The notes beneath the pieces are model-generated. The model saw nothing but the letters and a program-made list of their open reading frames with translations. It was not told where the DNA came from and searched no databases. Below, piece after piece: positions 37,101 to 49,100 of a stretch of DNA of 64,000 bases. The DNA lies in NCBI GenBank assembly GCA_964030785.1, contig OZ034970.1, positions 1,922,911 through 1,986,910 on the forward strand, given 5' to 3'. Source of the DNA: Siderastrea siderea (taxonomy: Eukaryota; Cnidaria; Anthozoa; Scleractinia; Rhizangiidae). Made by a program: the position numbers and the translations under genes. Positions within the stretch are counted from its first letter, which is position 1. Each line of letters opens with the position of its first letter.

Positions 37101-40100
37101 TCTGTCAAAATGATTGCGTGATTTTATTCACGGTAACGTGCTATAGGTAATTCATTTTTTCTATTTCTTCGCTAGTTAAAATGTTGAGCTCCCGAACAGC
37201 ATAGTTTTGTTTCTTCATAAATAGTTAGAGTACGCTCTTAATTAACATTAGTCGGATAACTGAATGTAAGTGAAAAACCGAAGTCCCTCACGAAGGGCAC
37301 GAATCATCACCACATAGTGGCATTACGCCAATCTTGACATTTAATATGTTCGCGTTAAAGATCAATTTCTTCATTTTCCGATTAGCAAAAGTAAATGAGT
37401 TTATTGCTCTGTCCAAAAATCAAAGCTACCCTTAATATGTTTCATCTTGGCTGGTGAGTTATTTGGTGCTTTCGGAAATTAAGCTCCTTTCCAATAAATG
37501 ATGAACATGAAACGTGCCAAACAAAGTTTTTGAAACTTTATTAACTACAGGCCAATACAGTCGCATGAACAACAAGCGAAACGTGTCATAATCAGAACTT
37601 AGGACGATACACTCGTATGATAAAACAAACATTACGCAATCTTGACGAGCAGTTGACAAGCAGTTTTAAAATCAAACAGCAAAGCTGACATGTTTATTTG
37701 GGTTTTAGCTGTTTATGAACAATGAGCATTTCCTTGTGTACAAGTGAAGTACGCACAATAAATCGGAAATCAAAATAGAATACCGAGCAAACAAAAAAAA
37801 AACCAAGACCTCATTTCATTTATTCATTATTAAGATTTATAGTAATCACGAAGCACAGAGGGCGAACGCAATATCGTACTCAGGTACCCACAGTACCTTA
37901 GCTTGCCAGCAGATCGTGTCAGCATTTGCAGGAATCAAAACAAACAAAACCGTCCAGCTTTCCAAGAATTCTTTGATCAGCGGTTTGGTTGCCTAGACAC
38001 TAGACCGCTGACCAAATAGCCCGAGGTTTCTGCAAACCACACCCTTCCTAACACCTCCCCCCGAATAAACCTCCCCACCCCCAAGAAAACAAACTCAAAC
38101 AAAACAAACGGAGTCTGAAAGACGATGACAAAGATGCGGACGCGTTATACAATCACACCGGTTAGTATACGAAGCTTCAGGTAAAGAGTTAAATTGCGGT
38201 TAATAGTCAGGTTAAATCGCGATTTAGCCTTAGTCTGTGTATGACCGCAAAAGTACCTATATCTAAATCACGATTTTAAATGACGTCATCGAGGCTAAAA
38301 CGCGGCAGAGTTCAAAGAAATAACTCTTGATCTAAACCTTAGAAAGTAGTAGGATTTAGTTCACGATTTGTTAAAAGCTCCTTTGGATAACCAATCATGT
38401 TGCAAAGCAAACAATGGGCACGGGTTTCGAAAAGTGGGCTGCATCTCACATTGTTGAGGGGAACAATAAAACGCTTATTACACCTCAACTCGAGCACTTT
38501 CTAAACACGCAAAGATTAAAATTTTCTTTGGAGTTACAAGGCCAATTTTATTACAAACTGCCTCCAAGAAAATAGGAGCACGCGCATCTACTTAATTTGA
38601 TGATATACGTTCCTAATTACCTTAGAATCCGAAAAAAAGTCATTAAAAGTAAGGATAGCAATCAGGTGTTTTCGGCAAAATGTTGTCTGTGCGACACAAA
38701 TGCACAGATGGATTGGTGGCTGTGTTTCACATATGAATGACAGGCCAACACAATAACTAATCACGATTTCACACTGTGGTGTGCCCGCCTTCAAAAGTCA
38801 CTCTTGTTTCTCCCATTAAATCTTAATTTTCTGGCCGCAGGTTTGAAAACGCGATTTTTATGTTAAAAAACGCTTTATGACTCTGAAAACAGACCACAGC
38901 TGTACTTTTGAAGATCGTGTACGTGGAAAGTTAGTTTTTAATCTCTTTGACTTGTTTGGTTTATCACATTTTGGAATGAGGTCTAAGAATAGGTAATTTG
39001 TGCGGTCACACAATGATTTAGGCTTAATCACGATTAGCAAGCTAAATCGCGATTTAACTCTATAGTGTGACCACAGCCATTGTGACAGTCTGGGACTGTA
39101 TTTTAGGGAACTTAAGCAAACACGACGGCGACGGCTGATGAGAACTTCACAAAACAAAAAGGTTCATGATCAATTAGCAAAATAATGACCCTGCACGGGC
39201 GATACAGATTTTGGTACATTTCTTTGCCATCCTCTGCAAAACAACAGCATGAAATGAACAAATTCAAAGCTTTATGTAGAACGTGAACACACGACAGTGA
39301 ATTTTCTTTTTTCTACCTGAACCAACGACGTCCTTACAGAGTTAGCTCCCGGATTGTTCGGCTACATTAGACAGATTGAACAAGTTGAAACTATCACGAA
39401 CAAGTTTAAAATATTTGGAAGTAATTTTTTAAGTGACGTTTTCCTTGGCGTTGCCTTCGTGGTTGCTTAAGCTCCCTTTTCAGTTCACAACGGCACTGCG
39501 AAAAAGAAATCAGAGCAGCCGAAAAGCTATGCACTTGAAATATTGGCCAGCTGCGTTTGAGCTTCGCGCCAATTTCAATTTGGACGAAATGACGTCAAGA
39601 ATACGCGGCCAGGCTCCTAAGCACTATCCAAAATGGCGCCGCCCGATGACGAATTTTTTGCTTCTTTAGTTGGAGAGGAATTTCATTGGGATCGGATGCA
39701 CTATGGACGCTCAAACAATGGTCCGTAACTCAACTCAGTGTGGTCTTTGTATTGGTGAGTATAAAAAATGTACACTTTCTGGAGTGATCTTCTCCTTTAA
39801 CAATACCTATTGTTTTCCCATTTTTTCCCTTTTCTTGATACGGATATGAGGTCATTGTTACGAAAATTGTCTAGTATTACTCAGAACCTTCCAGAACATT
39901 CCATAGAACTCTCTAGAACATTGTGAAGTGCTTAGTCATTTAAATGATTATGTGATTTCTTTAAATAGTAAGTAATAATGTAATGTTACTAAAAATAGAT
40001 TTCGTAGACGTTTCTAGAACTTGTTGTGATATGTATATAAGTAAGAGCGTTTCAGTCTATAGAGAGCTTGGAGAGAGAGTGTTTAAAGAGAGTTCTAAAG

Positions 40101-43100
40101 AGAGTTTTAAAGAGTTTTGAGAAGTGGCTGTGTGCCGTGCTGTGTGCCGAACCTAGTGAAGTGGCTGTGTGCCGTGCTGTGTGCCGAACCTAGTGAAGTG
40201 GCTGTGTGCCAAGCTGTGTGCCGTGTTAGAAGAGTCTGTGTGACATAGCAGTAGTGCTGTAAGTTGTAAAGATTACTTTCATCTTGGAATAAATCTGCTT
40301 GTTGCTGTTACCGACAACCCTGCGTTCCGTCTACAAACGGACCACTCCTTTAACGAAACTCGTAACAGTCATAAATAACCAATGAGGCGTGTAATGCCTA
40401 CTTAGCTAAAACCCTTGGACGTAACTGGAGGGACTGTGTGCCTCCACTTGAAAGGAGGAATTGTTTTCAGCACCTGTACGCTTGTCCCTTAGCCACATTC
40501 TGAAAAAAGTTAGGTGAGAATCGGTTGCAAGCTATAGGGTTATAATTACGAGATGCATAACGCCAAGAGTAAAATGCGTGTTTTTATCTTTTTCGACTAC
40601 AAAAGAAAGCTGCACTGTGATTAAGATTGCCCGCCTGGACTTTGTAAAAGCTGTATTTCCAAAACTAGCCAATGGATTTTTTGTTAACTTTTAATCCTAA
40701 GTTCAAGGTTCGCTAACGGTCTCTTTAAATTTCAAATGCGTTGAATCATTTCATGAAATCAGCGAAGTACCAGCTGTTCGTGGGCAAATCTTGGGTGGTG
40801 TGGTCTTACAAGATATAGCGAGTGACTAACAAACCTCCCTCCAACTTCAATAAGCCTGATACTTAGGCGCATCCTCGGAGACCCAGAGGTAGATAGTCGG
40901 GGCGAAAAGGTGATAAAACGTACGAAATCGGGGCGAGCGAAAGTTCACAAGGCGGAAGGAAGGGCCCCTGAGAACATACTTTTAACGGACTAGTTCAACA
41001 AGCATTTATGCTATTGCTTTTGAATTTGTGCCCAATCGGCAATCAGCATACTATTACTAGTAAACGGAGCTTGTTCTTCCCATCAATCGACAAAGTTACG
41101 TTGTTCAATCAACAGAGATGTCTTGCAAGAAAGTTTCAAAGATATATGGATATAAAGCCGAAGAAGATGCAAAACTTAGCATGGCCACAAACAAACACAA
41201 ACAGACAAACACCTGCGTGGGAGTTTAGCCTGTGAATCGATTTAGGTATCGTAAAATAAACGTTGTCCAGCATGCGAGTTTAGGCAGCTTGGCGATTGTC
41301 TCCATATGTTTTGAATCTTCTTTGTATGCTCCGGAAAATAAGGGCTAGAAACACTGAGATCAAACTTTATAAGGCTTGTTAAAGACAACACGGGTGTCAA
41401 GGTATGCACTATGACAACTGTGTTTTACTCAAAGTAAATAAACAAACAATTTTTCTTACATATTTTACCAAGACCCACGGTGGGTCTTGCCCATACTAAA
41501 AAGTGGTTTTTCTAGGACGCTAAAAGTTTTGTTGGCCTTGGAGTGTATCTCTTAAAATCAAAATTTCGCACAGAAAACAAACTTCCATTTTCTTGAAACT
41601 ACACCATCTTTTCGACATACGACCAAAGTTTATTTTTATTGGTTTCCTAGCAACGGCTGTCACCATAGCAACGTTAATGGACAGCCCCTCATTTTAAATA
41701 ATGTCGACTATCTCGAAATAGGGCTGCAACGATACATTCTCCTAAGATACGATACATATCTCAATACAAGGGCCACGATACGATACAGGATACGATACAT
41801 TACTTTGGGCGACAGAACTAGTAACCAACAACTTACACTCCTTTTAAATAATTTATCTCCAAAATAGTAAATTTAACGTAGTAATAACACAACAACAAAT
41901 CGCCTTAAAATATAGAGCTTCAGTGAAAAATATTTAAAACAGTAATTTCCCAAATTTGTTGATGTAGCATGTTTTATTGTATCGTGATATCGCGATCTCT
42001 TATATTAATATCGATATTCGTATCGTTGGAAAAAATAACGTGGCTCACCGATGCATCGGCGTATCGTTGCAGCCCTCTTTGGGAAATTCAGCAAGCGGGT
42101 TTAGGCAGATCGGCCATTGTCTCTATACGTTTTTAATCTTCTATGTATGCTCGAGAAAAATATATAGTTTCATTGTATTCTTGCGAGTCTTGTTGTCTTG
42201 TTAATGATAGAAGACCAAGATTTTTTTCATTATGAGAAGGAATTATAAACGCGCGAGAGGACACAAGCGCAGGGTGTATAAATATTCATTGTACGTGAAT
42301 AACCTTGAAATAGACCAGGAAAAACAAAATGAAACTGTTGCTTTGCTCGTAGAAAGCTAATAACGACTGAAACCTGGCCGAGATTCAGCCTTCTTCTTTA
42401 ATAATAGAAATGATTGTTCAGCCTAACACTTGGTGGAACATCGAAAAGAATTATGATTCTAACGGCATGCAATTTAAAGGAAAAATCTGTAAGGGCAGTT
42501 TAGAAATATTTCTATTTACGCAAATTACGACTTTTTGACTGATTTGTGCTGCATTTTAGCAGTTTTTAAAACATAAATATCTTAAAAGTGCCACTATCCA
42601 GGAAGCTCAATGTTCATTAAGAATGTTTTGCTATCATAAGAGATCTTTCAACTGAAAAGAGAAAGTGCTTTAGAAGTTGTATCTTTCTTGAAATATTGGA
42701 GAAAATTGCAGGAATGACCAAAATCAGCCCGTAAAAAATGATACAATATACTTGATTTCTTTGAAAACGCTCTTACAGATTTTTCTCTAGTTTCGCATAC
42801 AAGTTGTGTAGGTTGTGTAGTTCAAATACTTCAAGTTTCGTTATAAAGTGTCTGACTAGATTTCGAGATAGGGCTGCAACGACGCGCCGATGCATCGGTG
42901 AACCACGGTATTTTTTCCAACGATACGAATATCGTATTAACAATGATTTAGTTATACATAGACAAGTAAAAACAAACGATATAATTTCCCGACGTTTCGG
43001 CGACTTCATGACGCCATTTTCAAGGGTCAAATGAGAATTAACTAAATGTAGCCACCTCCGCTATGTAAATTTGAGTTATAACTCTTGAACTCGCATTTAG

Positions 43101-46100
43101 TTAATTCTCATTTGACCCTTGAAAATGGCGTCATGAAGTCGCCGAAACGTCGGGAAATTATATCGTTTGTTTTTACTTGTCTATGGATACGAATATCGAT
43201 ATTAAAATAAGAGATCGCGATATCACGATACAATAAAACATGCTACATGCATCTACAAATTTGGGAAATTGATCAATGCACAGGCTGAATTTCCGGTTAC
43301 GTGGTAGGCGTTTGTCTATCTTGTGGCCATGCTTAATTTCCATTTTCTTCGACTTTGTGGTCATATATTGTTGAAACTTTCCTACAAGACAGCTCTGTTA
43401 ATTGTTGAGTGACCAACACAAGAGGTCAGGACATGAAATGAGTCGGATATGTGCAGGATCGCTGATTGGGCACCAAAAAATTAATTTTTGTTCAATCAGA
43501 AGCAAGAACGCCAATGCTTGTTGAACTGGTAAGTTATAAGGGTATTTGTAACTCTTTATGTGTCAACAGTATTCGCATAATGACTCAACGCATCTACGGA
43601 AATACTAAAAGTAAAAGGTAGTTCAATTGAAAATTCAGTTAAGGAAACAAAGAAAGGTAAAGTTTAGGGCTACGCGTCGTAGAGGCCGACTGATCCGAGA
43701 GAATAAACCGTAAAATACTCACATGACGACTCCATATCTTCGAGAAAACCTGAAACAAAACCAACAATATACGTTCACACTAGCACCGAAACATGTTTAC
43801 TTGATAATTACACTTTAGAACTGGAACTTTCTGTTGCATTCATTCTGTAGTTTAATCACACTTCCGTAACCCTATGGAGGAGAAGGGCCTTTCAGATAAT
43901 TGCAAGAAGAGAGGATTTGTGCCATCTTCGGTACAAAATATTCTTTCATTATATCCCCATTTAAGAATCTTTCGGGCACTCGCTTCCTCTCCGCTCTCGG
44001 CCGCCACGTTTAACGTGTTTCGTCTCATCTAAATGTCTCGATCATGATACATGCGAAGCACTGCCTAATGTGAAGACTTCATACGGTGAAACATGTTTTG
44101 TTCATCATCAGAGTAAACACCTTTCGGCCCATTGTGAACGCAGTACAAGCCGAATTTACCAATTTACTTCGCCGAACCTTTAAGGGCGTTAAACAGAACT
44201 AAACGTTTGTCATCAGTCAGTTGACCTTTAACCTTATTCAGCCGAAGTGGAGGAGGAGGGGGGGGGGGGAGGGGCAACAAACTACCCGAGACGAATTTGA
44301 ACATTTATCACTTTTTAATATGCAAACAAAATACCCATCAAACGTTGTTACTTTTTCTAAAAATTGTCAAGGAACAATTTGGAACGACATGTCTTTTATT
44401 GGTTTTAATCTCAGGAAATCCAAGATGGCGGATCCAAGATGGCAGCCGTTTCGAAGTCATGACGTAATTCCCCGGCTCAGAAACTCATAAAAAGCCTAAG
44501 GTGAATAAGGTCAAGCTACGAGGCCAAACGTATCGTATTCATTCTTGTCTATTTCATTCTTTGAAGGTGGTCGACTTATCCCAAGGACATAGAGTCAGTA
44601 TCAGCAAATAGACAACGATGATTGAACCAATCAAATTCGCGTATTCCTAGGAGAGCACGGCGATTTAGCCAATCAGATTCACGTATTCGCAATAGGCCAC
44701 AGTGAATGTCTTCTTACTGTATTTTCTAGATCAAATCCCGGGCCTCGATTAAACACCGGGTTCCACAAGGTCGAATTTTATATAAACGCTCCCAGTATTT
44801 ATTCGAGGTATCGGTATCGATTTAAGGTCCGGCGTTATTGAAACTGGACCTTTATGTAAATGTTGCCATCGATTACTCGTTATGTTAATCTAAACACGTC
44901 CATGAACGGTACAGTACATCACCTCAATTTACTTCGCTAATTCCAGCTAAAGGAAGTTGTCGTCCCGTACTCTGGATTCAACTGAGCAGCTAATTCATAA
45001 TTACGACGGCAATTAAGCACCCCTAACTAAAGCTTGGTTGAAGTCAGCTCCATAAATTATGTGTACTCTGAATAAATCTGACATACCTAGGAATCTGGAC
45101 CTTACACGAGTTGCAATCCACCCTGTTCAGATACAAAAAATAATAATAATGAAATAAAAAAGCAACAACAACAACAACAGCAAACCCAAAATATGTCAGC
45201 TTAAATTCTATTGAAATTCAATTTCCTTCTAAACAAAAAAAACAAAAACAAAAAAAAAACAGGTGTTCAATGTGTAAACGTAATCTCCCTTTATCCTGGT
45301 TTACACCAGTTCTCTTTGATCATTGAATTGATTATTCCAGCCTTCTGAAAATACCCTAAGCTTATACTTATACTTATACTCGTCCCCAGGCCTTGATGCG
45401 CTATCGAGTGACTGAGGAGCTGGTCGGTGACGTCACAATTGATATTTCGCCGAGGACGACTGGGAACGAGGCTGCTTCTTAAAATACATATTTGGTGGCT
45501 AGAGGAGATTGTGTCTTTCAAAAGGTGTTGGACTTGACATATGGTCAAGACACTAAATCTAAAACCAGAGAAACAAACACCCAACCGCTGAATCTCTGAA
45601 CATGTTAAACATTGCGCCATCGCTCCTTTGCATATACAAGGCTGATTTTTTAATTCAGCCAACAAGTAAAATGTTCTACGGGCATTAAACGAATGATGAA
45701 AATAAATTGAAGTTTTACTTTACCTTTAAGAAAAGCTACGAGGAATGAAAGTGGAAAAAGTACGACATCAAAAAGGCACCAGATGTTGAGGAACAACCAC
45801 AAAGGTCCATAAAGATCACGCACGCTTGTAAAACGGATGCCATACCATCTCTCGGCCACAAGATCCACGATGACAGGATGGTCGAAAAACTGCAAGGAAG
45901 AACAGTTGTGTAGATCAATGCTTCCCGCTTTCATTGTATCGAGCCCAGTTACTACGACAGCGTAAGGCCAGAAATATTTTTTCCCATTTATTATGTTGGT
46001 AGGGTTAATAGGGACTTAAGGTCAAAGAAATTGATTGTTGCGTATCGCTCAATTCACAATCAGTGTCACTTCGTTGGAACACCGTCTGTACAACTGTCTC

Positions 46101-49100
46101 CCTCCCTCTCCCCTATGTAATGCTTTCAAAAGTTACGACTAAATAGATGAAGACGTAAAAGCGCTGACAACACTATCCAACATTGAATAGGGATAGGAGT
46201 GGGTGTTCCAACAACTTGTGTCACTCATTCCCTCGCCACAGACTCTAATTCACACGGCCATTTTTGCTACTGTGTCTGCATATCCGAGATTTCCTCGAAA
46301 TGGATCTTCTTCTGCCTTTTTCCTTTCCACCTTCTCTACGTTTGTCCGTCCTTTCGTCCCTCCCTCCCTCCCTCCCTCCCTTCTTCCATCCATCCATCCT
46401 TCCAAACAAACAACTCGCTTTTATTCTGTTAACGTATACACTTTTATAACGATTATTTGTATGCCTCACGGCTTTTAGGTAGAACAGATTTTCTATGTTA
46501 AGGACGGTGCCTCCTAATATAAATGTATTTTTGCAAAGGTAATGACTACAGGGAAAAAGTAGATCTCAGCAAGGGTTATTGAAATCCAAAAAGAAAAATG
46601 TGGGTAACCACGCATTTTCCAGATATAATTTAAGCGACCATAATTCTAAAAAAGCGTTAAAATACAGAGAATGTATGGCAATTTCTTTCCAAATTTAAGC
46701 TCAATTATTTCTGAAAAATGCGTGGTTACCCCCAATTTTCTTTTTGGATTCTGATAGCCCTTGCTAAGGTCTGCCTTTTCCACAAAGTCATAAACCCCGC
46801 AAAAATATGGTTGTATTGGTGGACAAATTCCTTAAGAAACCCCAATATTCAAAGATGAACAGAACGTATGCGCAGTAACAAAAGGAGGCACCGTCCTTAA
46901 TTAATAACATATGTAAATTTGATAAAAATTACCGCGGTTAAATAAAGCTTCCTATTCTATTCTGTTCTATTCTATCCCTCCCTCTCTCCTTCTCTTCCTC
47001 CCTCCCTCCCTCCCTCCTCCTCTCTCTCCCTCCCTCCTTCTCTCCCTCCCTCCCTCCCTCCTTCTCTCCCTCCCTCCCTCCCTCCTTCTCTCCCTCCCTC
47101 TCTCCCCCCCTCTCTCCCTCCCTCTCTCCCTCCCTCCCTCTCTCCCTCCCTTCCTCCTTCTCTCCCTCCCTCTGTCCCTACCTCCTCCCTCCCTCCCTCC
47201 TCCCTCCCTCCCCCCTCCCTTCCTCCCTCCCTCCCTCCATCCATCCATCCATCTATCCATCCACCCATCCATCCATCGAGCTTTGTAATTCACGGTCCAT
47301 CCGTCCATCCATCCATCGAGCTTTGTTATAATATTGTAATTCACAGTGCGTCCGTCCGTCCATCCGTCCGTCCATCCGTCCGTCCATCCATCCATCGAGC
47401 TTGGTTATAATATTGTAATTCACGGTCCGTCCGTCCATCCGTCCATCCATCCACCGAGCTTTATTATAATATTGTAATTCACGGTCCGTCCGTCCGTCCG
47501 TCCATCCATCCATCCATTTATCTCTTCCTCCCTTATTTTCTTCCTTCTTCCTCCAGCCCTTCATCCATTCCATCCTTCCTCTCTCCCTCCATCCATCCCT
47601 TCCTTCCTCTTCCTTCCTTCCTCCCTTCCTTCCTTCCTTTCTTTTTTCCTCCCTCCCTCTCTCCCTCCCCCCTACATCCTTTTGTTCCTTCCTTAGTTTC
47701 TTCCTGTCTTCCAACTAAAGAAAAGCCAACTAAATGTGTTTCATGTTACATAATGATTTACCTTTCTTTTTTTCAATTATGCCCTTTGTATTCAAATGTT
47801 ACCTTTTTCTGGTCAAGCTTAATTGCAGTGTCGATAGTAACTGTAAATGTTTCAGGGTGTAAGAAATACCAAGCGTTATTATCTTTTAAGAGATCTAGGA
47901 AACGCAAGGTAAAATCTTCGACGCGATTGGCTAGTCCAATGAAATCCTCTTTATCTGACTTCTTTTTACTTGCCCGTCCGTGGAGCTTTTCAGTGACCTG
48001 ACAAAATAAGACAACCTGACCTTACATATCTTAATTTCAACTTCTGCTTCATCGTCATTACTCAATATATATTTCTGGATCCAGTACGCTGTCACCAAAA
48101 TGATCTTTTATTATTCATACATCCTTCATGAACTTAAAAGTCAGTGGAGGGTTTGATATTTGGAGGAAAGTGCGCTGTTCATGCCTTAAATTGAATGCTT
48201 ATTTATAGACAAACTGCAGACAATTGGCCCTTACATTTTACAATGAACAATTTAAACAATTCATTGATCAAGCGCTCACCCATTTAACTGCTTGCACTGT
48301 CCTGCTTGCTAAACTTCGAATTGCTCCTTTCTACTCAAGAATATCGGGAGAAACTCCCTTTTTTTTCTTTTTTTCAATAATAACAATGCGCAGAACATGA
48401 TCAAATGCGAGTGCTCGACACTTCTGAGCACACTCGACCAATCAAAATCAAATCGTCTCACTCTTCTTTCCAAACTTGTTGTACTGGCCTACAACTGTAC
48501 TTGTTAAAAACTGGTAAAAAAGAATTTAAAAAGTTGACACTGGCTAAAAATAGTTATGGACGTTTCGGCCACTACTGTTGCCTTCCTCAGCAAAGATAAA
48601 AATGCAAATGTTTAACAAATCCAATGTTGCTATGGCCTTAGCGTGTTCTTTCACACGTGTTTTTAGCGCGCGTGATGTCTGACCAACATAAACACAATCA
48701 CAATCTTTACATTTGATCTTATATACGATTCCTCTGGAAGCCTCTTTCTCGATCTTGTCTTTTGGCTTTTTGAGTATGCTCGAGATGGTGCGAATAGGTT
48801 TATGGGCGACCTTGATGCTGAAACCTCGAAGAACGTTTGCAACTCTTTCGGAAAATCCTTTGGCGTAGGGGAGTCATTAAGAATACTCTAGAGACTATTG
48901 TTGCACTCAGAAAGTTCCTTCGAGGTGTGATTTTTTATCACACATCGGTTACATATTCTAAGTAGGACGCCGTTAAACATTTGCATTTTTATCTTTGCTG
49001 AGGAAGGCAACAGTAGTGGCCGAAACGTCCATAACTATTTTTAGCCAGTGTCATCTTTTTAAATTCTTTTTTACCAGTTTTTAACATGCCTGGCTACACA

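Larger units (their letters stand above)
48530..49085. mobile_element. Truncated Penelope-like element with inverted pLTRs
   Basis: A 75-bp segment (CTGAGGAAGGCAACAGTAGT...) occurs as inverted copies at about 48536-48606 and 48990-49063, enclosing the endonuclease remnant. Confidence 0.8.

Noticed and set aside
39630..39725. ATG in good context reading [17 protein letters not shown]
   Set aside because: Looks like a first exon, but only 31 codons to a stop, with a weak donor and no following exon found. Possibly a captured gene fragment.
46967..47714. Long Arg/Glu/Gly-rich minus-strand ORFs
   Set aside because: Translation of (CCCT)n/(CCAT)n simple repeats.
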